Assembly: GCA_032622095.1 (NCBI GenBank)
Contig: CP136062.1
Location: forward strand, 136,790,351 to 136,854,350
Direction: 5' to 3'
DNA length: 64,000 nucleotides
Source: Siphonodentalium dalli
Taxonomy: Eukaryota > Mollusca > Scaphopoda > Gadilida > Siphonodentaliidae
Position 1 is the first letter of the stretch, and every line of letters begins with the position of its first letter. The notes beneath the pieces were generated by a model. It saw nothing but the letters and a program-made list of their open reading frames with translations. It was not told the DNA's origin and did not search any database. A program made the translations under genes and the position numbers. This document shows, piece by piece, positions 48,825 through 58,000 of the stretch.

Positions 48825-49106
48825 CAAATTTTGCGAAACCTATTTTAATTTGTAGTTAGATTCTAGTGTATAAATTAATATGTTTGGAATAAGAAGTACC
48901 ACATAAAAGATGTTATTTTGTTTGATATTAAATTTGCCGTGCATGTATTTCATTTCATTTTGATGTTTTAGAGGGACACTAAAAATTAATTTATTATTTA
49001 TTTTAATAACACAATTATATTATTTGGTATTTATCGGTACCGTTAATATGTCATATTTAGTTTTCAACATGTTTTGCTGCAGAACACATCAGAAAACGAT
49101 GTTAAG

Positions 49107-49975
49107 TTATATATATATACTAGAAGGTGACCCGACTTCGTCCGGGCTATTACAAAACCAAAGTTCAAGTCGATTGCTCCACCCGTTTCCTAGATCTGGT
49201 CTGCGCATGCGCGAAGCTGGTGTCGCACGTGCTCGGCGACCCGATAAAATTCGTATCCGGGGCAAGATACATTCACATACCAAATTTAAAGTCAATATCT
49301 CAACCCGTTTCCGAGATCTCGTCTGCGCATGCGCGAAGCTGGCGTCGCACGTGCTCGGCGACCCGATAAAATTCGTATCCGGGGCAAGATACATTCACAT
49401 ACCAAATTTCAAGTCGATAGCTACACCCGTTACCGAGATATATAGCCCAATGTCATTTGCGGATACCTCGGCCGGTGATGAGTTAACGCGACACAGTCAA
49501 ATGCATCGACAGGGTGAGAGTTAACGTAATCTAACTTTATGACCTCTGACGACGTCATAGAATTTACGCATTGATTTTATCCTGATAAAAGATCGCACCA
49601 CTTGTACCTAATAATTGAGGCAGATAACTAAAACGGATACATACATATTATATATCGTTGGAAAGATGAAGCCACACAGATTCTAACCTTGCAAATTATA
49701 TGACTGGCAATTTATTATTCGCGCTATATCGTATCGATTTGTGAGCACCGAACTGAAATATATTAGCGCAAAACGGCGTAAAAACAGATTTGACCTCCGC
49801 ACGTGAAAAGTTGACCTCGCACGGACAAATAAATATGCCTATGTTCGTCTCCGGCCGAAAATACCCTAAAATACCAAATTTCATCGAAATTGGCTTGGTC
49901 GTTTTCGAGTCCATCGATTTCAAACACACAAACACACACACATATCTTTCAAAATATATAATAGATATTTAATGT
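49107..49975 (+). mobile_element. Non-autonomous RTE-like retroposon with internal duplication
   Basis: Begins ATATACTAGAAGGTGACCCG and ACTTCGTCCGGGC. Near its end it has AATACCAAATTTCATCGAAA, TTGGCTTGGTCGTTTTCGAG, a CA-rich stretch and TATCTTTCAAAATATATAAT. This layout is typical of RTE/Proto2-like tails in invertebrates. A 122-bp segment with TGCGCATGCGCGAAGCTGG and TCGGCGACCCGATAAAATTC is tandemly duplicated (about 49160-49405). The frames across it are repeat shadows. A (TTG)n run (49974-49995) follows. Confidence 0.6.
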
Positions 49976-50479
49976 TGTTGTTGTTGTTGTTGTAACTGGA
50001 TGTTCGGAACCATGAATACATCTTTAAAAATCAAGGCTTCTGAGCTTGAGAGTTGACTGTCCAAATGGTGAACATAAACATACATTCGAAATATGTTGAT
50101 AACCATTCTACTGACTTGAATTTATTTGGGGATTGAGAACTAGGATACAATTTTGTCTAAACCTAGAGAGGTCTTTTGGTTGGATTACACGCGAATTCTC
50201 AACCCAATAGTTTGCAAATAGATTCTTCCAAACTCTTGGAAATTTGGACACTAAGCGCAACGGATTGCAACTTGGAATTAGTGATCGGCCAGTTTTGACA
50301 TTCCAATATTCGGCCAACTGAACGAGCGAAAATATTCGAATGTTTGGGACAAATGTAATGAAAGTGTCAATGACACTGTAGCTCAATTTGGAGAGGGGGG
50401 CAATTTCATGTGTTACAGTCAATGGAGTGATTAGGAATGCGGAAAGTTGAAATGTCTGAGTAATATACGAGATATCAAC

Positions 50480-51060
50480 ATGAAGAGATATATATATAAA
50501 GCAAAATCCAAGATGGCCGCTGGTGGACATGTTTTCCAATTAAATAAAAAAAACCCATTTAATAGCTCCCATCTAGTAGATCAGTATGAAGTTTGGTGAT
50601 GATCCGATGAGGGAAGTGGACTGTATTATGTGTTAAATGATTTAGTCATGCAACGAGTCAAATCCAAAACGGCTGTTTAACGAAATTCGGAAAAAATATT
50701 AGATTACTCCCATCTTGTGCATGGTCATACTGAAGATCCATGTGAAGTTTTGTGACGATTGAACAAGTAGGGTGCCGTCTGTAGGGTGTACAGAAGGATT
50801 TAGTCATACAAAGAGGCGGCCATGTTTTTCAACGAAATTCGGAAAACTTTGATGGCTCCTATCGAGAGGTCACACCGGTGATCCATATTCAGTTTGGTGA
50901 TGATCAGATAAGGGATGTGGTCTGTAGGTTGTGCCCAATGATTTAGGCATGCAAATAGTAAAATCTAACATGGCCGCCGGCAGCCATGTTTTATGGCCGA
51001 ATGACCCAAAAATGACTCGTCCCCATCTACATGTCAATGTTAACATCCATGTAAAAATTT
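50480..51060. repeat. Imperfect ~190-bp tandem repeat with GGCCATGTTTT
   Basis: Three to four diverged copies, each with GGCCGCC/GGCGGCCATGTTTT, AACGAAATTCGGAAAA, CTCCCATCT and GTTTGGTGATGATC. Confidence 0.65.
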
Positions 51061-51146
51061 CATGTATATATCCCTAATTGGTTATTTTCGGTATGATTCT
51101 TTGACGAAAACAACACTGCGTGCCAGCTAGATAGTCATTAGGAAGG

Positions 51147-51395
51147 TTAATACTGGATGGATTCTCCCATTCAGTTATACAATAGTATTCATTTGGAGGG
51201 GAGTTCGTGTAATACAAGCAGACGACACGAGGACAGAACGCATATAATACAAGATACAAGAGTAGAATGATTCATATTTATTGGTGGGAAATGTTCAGGT
51301 AATAAGTTCGACAAACGGTCGTTTGTCGACCTTATTATCTGAACATTTCCCAAGAGAACTACTCGTCAATGAGTGATTAGTGTAGAATGGGTTAA
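51147..51395. mobile_element. TTAA-bounded MITE, family A
   Basis: TTAA at 51147-51150 and 51392-51395. The centre TCGACAAACGGTCGTTTGTCGA is a palindrome, flanked by TTCAGGTAATAAGT and its inverse. Confidence 0.8.
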
Positions 51396-51637
51396 CATCG
51401 ATAACTTCAAACTTCAGGCACTTTCGGCTACCAACGGTCAGATGATATGATATGCGAGATACACATGTCGACGAAGATGGATCATTTTGAACCGTACACG
51501 GATGTCTGGCGATGGAGTTAATCGATATAGGTAGCTAATGCTGGTGAAGTTATAAGTTGTCGATCTGAACCTCCCTATTATTTCTACGATTCTTGAAATA
51601 TCCTAGATCAGTTTATCTGCTTTTCAGATCCACCAGC

Positions 51638-52046
51638 TTAACCCTTTACCCAACAGAACGGCCCTGTGCCAATGCATTCTCTTATATATGCGAGTCGACC
51701 ATAGGTCGCCTCGCATATATAAGAGAATGCATTGGCTTAACACATTCAAAATGATCAAATTGTCAAAGAATGTAGAAAATTTTATAAGAAAAAATGGTAA
51801 AAAGTGTTAAAAAAAGATTTTTTTAGGCCAATGCATTCTCTTATATATGCGAGGCGACCTATGGTCGACTCGCATATATAAGAGAATGCATTGGCACAGG
51901 GCATAATGTAACCATCACAATGTGGTCAATGAACCGGTTCCAATGATATCCATATTTGTATGGTGTTATTGAGACAGACGGAAGATATTTTAGGCTGTTG
52001 AAGCTTTATTTGGGCGTTTTGGTCGGTTTGTTGGGTAAAGGGTTAA
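51638..52046. mobile_element. piggyBac-like MITE with two complementary internal hairpins
   Basis: TTAACCCTTTACCCAACA at 51638 and its exact inverse ending 52046 are the tips: TTAA target plus CCC start, as in piggyBac. The left subterminal part holds two 69-bp palindromes (51668-51736 and 51827-51895), each with CCAATGCATTCTCTTATATA as stem. The second is the reverse complement of the first. Non-coding. Confidence 0.88.
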
Positions 52047-52429
52047 ACAGTTCTGGGTTCTTTGGGTTGTAGATCTCCACTGTTATCTTTTAAGTCTTTT
52101 ATTAAAAATCTGACACCGTCTCTGATTTACAAAAGAGTTTGCATGGAAGACAGTGAATGGTTTTGCGTAACATCTGATTACATAAATACTACATAGATCG
52201 CACGTACAGTGGTTGACATGCGTTGTCGTTTATCACATTCAACATCTACGAATAAGTGCGTCATCCCCACGAAACAAAGCGTATATTTTGTCCAGTGTTT
52301 ATACACAGCTATCGACGGGTTTCTCATTGATGAAGTGAACTCTTAACATCTGTTTGCAACATGTGTGGTTCTCTGACCAAACTCCGAGTTACATACTGTG
52401 ACGCATTATGTATACAGCCTCGCTTATAT

Positions 52430-52875
52430 GGGCGTGGTTAGAGGGTCCCGTTTGTGGGGTATCCACCTTGAAATTACCAACTCCACCCCTTGAGACATAT
52501 CAATGTTTCCATGTCTGAGAAATTCCATTTGCATTGCTTAGGTTTGAATTTTTCTAACTGTTGTAAATTTCCAACCTAACACCCCGTAGGTAATACACCC
52601 CGTAGGTTGTCGAAAATTCCCAACGTATTGTCATTTCAATGAGCGAAAGTAGGAATATATTTGACTTTTGTCCTGAAAACAACAAATTTCACACAAAATA
52701 TTTTTTGGGATATCAAACTATTAGAACAAATTCAAGCTACATTTGGTCTGAAATTTCCAAAAAGTGCTGTGTCATGCAGGCAGTGTCAGATATGAAATTT
52801 CCAACTGCAGAAAATTTTAGCCAAAGATGTGGAGGCCTGGTGAAAACCCTTTCGCTATACGTCCCTGATTAGGTT
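52430..52875. repeat. TTCCAACTG-rich dispersed repeat
   Basis: Contains TATCCACCTTGAAATTACCA, TCCACCCCTTGAGACATAT and GAAATTTCCAACTGCAG. Same family as 6010-6260, 6690-6790, 35140-35770 and 57945-58430. Confidence 0.6.
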
Positions 52876-53999
52876 GAGATTTCATGAATCTGCAACATAT
52901 CCTCATTGCAAATAAGTTCACATTGGAAGTAAATATTCACATAGGTTCATATTGGACTTATACCATTTATTCAGTTGAATGGCGCGTGCCGCAGTGGAAA
53001 CACATTATAAATGAGCGTGAATCTGGAAAGTCGTGTCGATGACAAAAACTTAAATAGTTTCAATATGGGCTTATTTCGTATTGAAATAAGCATATACGGG
53101 CTTATTTTGAACGCCGAGTTTACGCCCACGCAGAGCTTATTGTTTCTCAAATACGCTCTATATGGGCCTAAAACGCGGTATTCAAAATAAGCCCGTGCAT
53201 GATTTATTTTCACGAGAACAAGCTGGAACGGCCCCACAACGTCCACTTCGTGCACATTGATATCTTTGTAATTCCGGAAGATATTATATAAATGATTGTT
53301 GTCAGTAATTATAGTCCGGCCACCAAACCGCGATTTTTAGCTGTTTTTTGCGTATACAGTTTTTTTCTTTGTGTATTCCGGTGGTCTTATGTATATATCC
53401 GTCTGAAGAATTCACCGGCTGAACACCGGGAGCTTTGGGGAATTTGAGAAATTTGGATTAAACTAAGATGGCGGTTAACAATTCTATCCTTGACACATGG
53501 AGAATGCTTGTACTGGGAAAGAGCCAAAAAAAAAGTATAATAATATATGCTGTTAGATCCCATTGTGTTATTTCATTCAAATTGATGATGATTTTTTTCT
53601 AAAAATGTCGTCAATATGACGGCTTGAAATCGCGAAAATCTTAATTGTTACTTAATTCCGACCAAAAACCGCCCAGTAGCGGTATACGGAGACCTAATGG
53701 TCAGAAATGGGTTCAGTCCAACAAAATATAGCCATCAAATCTGAACCTTGTATAAATACGTAAATATGACGACGAACAGATGGTGACACATAATTTTAGA
53801 GTGAGTATGATATCATATCAAGTATTGGGAATTCGACACTACAATGGAAAGCTAGATATATTTCAAACTATTGGTTCATTCCGACATAATTATGTCATCA
53901 AATCGGAATCTTAGTCGGTGTAACTGCAATGCTGAATGAGCTGCATGGTGGACAGTTTATAATACTAAAATGTCGATCAGCATATTTCGCGAACTCAGT

Positions 54000-54700
54000 T
54001 TAAGTTATTTATAACGAAGAGAGTCGGTTGTAGGTTGTATAAATGACAGGTAATCTATGGATTATATCCCAATAAGGGAGGGAATACCATTTGACTAACT
54101 ACTATGCCCGTTCAGCAGTTCAAAATCCTGTTAAGCAGTTCATCCGTTTCAGCTCAGCAGATTGCCCGGAACAATTTAGTGTGTAACATGTTGGGCAAAT
54201 GACTTGTAATTAATGCTGTATACCTAAATACAGTGATGGGAGATCATTCGACCGACCTCCACCTTATATAGTTCAGCAGTTCAAAATCCCATTCAGTAGT
54301 ATATCGGCTATAAAGTTCGGCAGATCCTCCCTAACAGTTTAACTCGATTATAACGAAGATATCAGGTTAGATGTTGTGCAAATGACTTGTAATCGACGGT
54401 GTATAACCAATTACAGGGAGCGGAATCCGTTTTACCGACCGGCATGTCTGTTCTGCAGTTAAAAATCCCTTTCAGCAGTGCATTTTCTGCTGTTCAGTAG
54501 ATTTTCCAAACGCAGTTTAACTCAATTATAACGAAACTAGTCGGTGTACGTTATGCAATTTGACTTGTAATCGACGGGGTATACCAAAATACAGGAAGGG
54601 AACACAATTTGACCGACATGCACACAATTTCAGCAGTTTGTAATCCTTTTCAGCAGTGCAGTGAGTACAATTAAGCAGATTACGTTTTATTGACGGGTGC
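54000..54700. repeat. Satellite, ~170-177 bp unit, about four copies
   Basis: TTATAACGAAG recurs at about 54010, 54349 and 54526, each followed by a TCGG-x-GTA stretch, GACTTGTAATCGACGG and TTCAGCAGT. Diverged copies; the array ends about 200 bp from the oxidase stop codon. Confidence 0.8.
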
Positions 54701-54911
54701 ACTGAAATACCACCATCACAAACTCGGTTGAAATAATACAAAGGGGTCATAGGAATATAATCATTGCGCTGCGCTATAGCGATAATATTCTGGTTTCTAA
54801 AATTATCCAAGGCTGTCAGCTAGTCAGCCGGTGGATTCTTCAGAACGGTGCTCCAGACCGCCGGAATCTACTGAGAAAAAACTATTTGCCTTCAAGCTGG
54901 AATCTAAAGCA

Positions 54912-55071
54912 TCATAATCGGGACGGTGCGGTTTCATTCCCCATCACGAACGCTGGCTTGAAGTTTGGGTCGGTCAAAGCTTCTCTGTTTATGCTGAACC
55001 CCGATATGTCATACTGGGTCGTACCGTTGACAGCCAACTCAGTCAAAATCTTACCCATGAGACACGAGAAC
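54912..55071 (-). CDS. PIPOX-like: PIPOX-like terminal exon E with PTS1
   Basis: Acceptor TTACAG. Reads KFSCLMGKILTELAVNG, then TTQYDISGFSINREALTD, then PNFKPAFVMGNETAPSRL and stop TGA (complement of 54912-54914). The Ser-Arg-Leu C-terminus fits the (S/A/C)(K/R/H)(L/M) peroxisomal signal. No AATAAA was assigned downstream; a 170-177 bp satellite starts about 200 bases beyond the stop. Confidence 0.92.
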
Positions 55072-58000
55072 CTGTAAAAATTAAGGTGAAATTTCAATAC
55101 ATGTATCTGATACACGCCAACCATACGGTCATCTTCTACGATTTTTTTTCCAACTCTTGTTCAGCAGCCAATGAATAAGTATCCCTGGGAACAAATCTAA
55201 ATCACGCTTCACCTGCTGACGTTGAAATGTAATGCAAATTCGGTGATATCAATCTTACTTTTAGTCTTGCATGGTTAATTAAAAAGTTAATAATTTAATT
55301 GAGACCTATAGCTAGGAGACCGAAGTTGATATTTTACTTATCAAACGTGCGATTTGCATTGAATTGCATGTTGAGAAAATTAGAGTCATTTTCGGATAGT
55401 TTCGTTTAAGTGGTGCAAATGTAATTACCCCTAATTGGAAATTCTGCAGACACACATGGGTAATACCATGCAGTAATGGCCAGGAAGGACTCCTGTTATC
55501 TCTAAATATATAGATCGGTGGTCATTTGTGCATGGTGGGGTTCGTGTTGCTCTTTGTTGCATTTGATGTGATACAAATATATACTCACTTGAACACGTGG
55601 CCTGCTCCATTGCAGACGATGACTTCTGGCCAACCACTCGACGCGCATGTGTCGACGATGAATGTCCGGTCAGGTGGCATCGTGTATAAGCATGTTTTGG
55701 AATAGGCTACTGGCCCAAGAAACTGGAAGATGCAAATTTTCGAAATAAAGTGCATGGTTAAGCGGGAACATATGTATCGTGGCCAGTTAGAGACATTTTT
55801 TGTGAGCCAGCGTGGAGTAAAATGTAATTATTATGACTATTTTAATACAATGACCATTGTATGTATATATGGAAAGTAATAAGAAGAAAAGGGTAAGTCG
55901 CATCAGAACCAAATTAACAGAACATCACATATTTGATTAACTTCGATCAAGTTTTGTTATAAATAAAAAACTGTTTTGCCTTTAGAAAGTGCTAATGTGT
56001 ACATTTCGCGCAAAGAATGATACTTTACCCCCGCCCCGTTGAGTGCTATATATAAGCTGTTGATCGGCTATACTATAACCCTCAATCAAATCAATTCACG
56101 CTTCCGGTCACTTGGGGGATGGACGTGCCAGCGAGAGCTCTTCGCTAATCCCTGCGTGGCCGTCGATTTTTTTGTCGGGCTTGGCTGAACATGGATAATT
56201 TAATCCCCAGCCAAGTCCGCAGCGTGCTGAGCGGCTTCCAGTCTACCCATTGTATTAGCTGGTCAATCCATGCTAATACGGGTAGACTGGACGTGGTACT
56301 GAAGTTCCATGTCACTCCGGTAGAACCCTCTACCGGCCGGGGCCTGGATGGACAGACGGGGGCTGCCGGGACCACTCGGAAAAAGAAGAAAAAGACCCCT
56401 TCACGACGCCGAAGAGATGCCATCAGGAGGGCCGAGTGGAAACGGGGAACTGAGAGACGCCCAGTTCCCTCCCACTTGGCCTCCGATCGGCCTGCTGAAG
56501 ATACCACCACCAGCATGAGCAGGGACGCCGAAGTCATCCCGGAGGTCCCTGCCGTCGGCGAGGACAGTGGCACCAGGAGCACCGACGTCACACCGGAGGC
56601 TCCTGCCGCTGTCTTCGACGTGGAGATGGAAACTCCACCTAGCCAGACTCCACCAGGGGCGGAAAACAACACCACCGCCCCTGCGACGCAGAGAGACGAA
56701 GAGAATCCGGCGAGGCCAGAAAACATCGAAGATATAGAGAAGGAACGGCGCCGCATCAAGACATTAATTTTGAAATACTAAGTTAGCGGGAAAGAAAGCC
56801 CATCTCAGCAACTATGAATTCTTCCTGCTGAGGGATCGCCAGGTGTTCAGAGGGCCAAACCAACACGAGCGAACACCTGGGATCGTTCACGTCTACACAA
56901 AAGAGGGACAGATCCAGTTGATGTGTTCCAAAGAGCCACCACCACAACACAAAAGAAATTGAAGACAAAGAAAATATCTCCAAAAAATGCTTTTTTTCTT
57001 CTTTTTGTTTGTTTGTTTGATTCAATAAAAGCTTAAAATGAGGGGTTAGGGAAAGGGTCATTCGACCCTTTCAAGAATCCCGGGGTTAGCCCCCCATATC
57101 ACATTCCCTGCATACTATAACCCTCGATGGAGAGGTGACAACTTAGGACTTTGCGGAGCTGGTGAAGTATAGGGGTAAAATATCTTGGAGGTGCAATATT
57201 ACCTTCGATGGGAACAATTTAACACTAGGATTGCAAGTGCATGCGTTGGTATCTCTAAACATTGAATATGGTACCCATGCAGGATCTCGAAGCGTTGCTT
57301 ATATATGGTACCAATGATATCTCCGATGAAGGTCGGTTGATTAATGGACGAGCGTTTATTGGAGATTCTGGAGTCTACAAATCATTGTTGAGGAGAAGCT
57401 ATATAGGTATGCACGGAACAATGTAAACGTTAATTCAGCACCATGCAACATACAGGTTTATATTAAGAACGTCTAACTACAGGTTAACTAACGTTAACCG
57501 ACTTTAACGATCACATCATATGATCGTCAGCCGTTTTTTTATGTTCGATAAGATGATGCATGGATTCTATTTATCTGCACGCGAACAGGCATGGGGATTG
57601 ATTCAATCAGGTGACTGTAGGTAGCTAACAGTTACAGGCGTACGTTTGACGTTGGACGTTATGAAAACATAATCTGCTATCTGCATCCGAGCGTCTATGG
57701 TGATATGAAGTATTGTTTCTAACCTTGGGGCATATCCGTTTGAGAATGTCGACACACTGCTCCTCTCTTTTGGGATCTGGGGCATAGTTCCTGTTGTGTG
57801 CTGTAACGAGGGGTCCCGCAGCATCAACCCCAATCTTGGAGAAACTGTTCACGTGTGTCGGCAATGCGTAATAATCGATGTCTCTGGCGGCGTAAACCCA
57901 TACAGGGTACCTATATAAATATACATAAGAACATGGAGGGACGTGGTCCGAGAATCTTCGTCGTGGTGTCCAACTTAGAACTTACAACAGCACCACCTCC

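Noticed and set aside
56145-56759. 204-codon minus-strand ORF
   Set aside because: Antisense shadow of the retroposon ORF; the plus frame has the basic domain, a continuation past its stop, and the correct orientation relative to the 3' hairpin.
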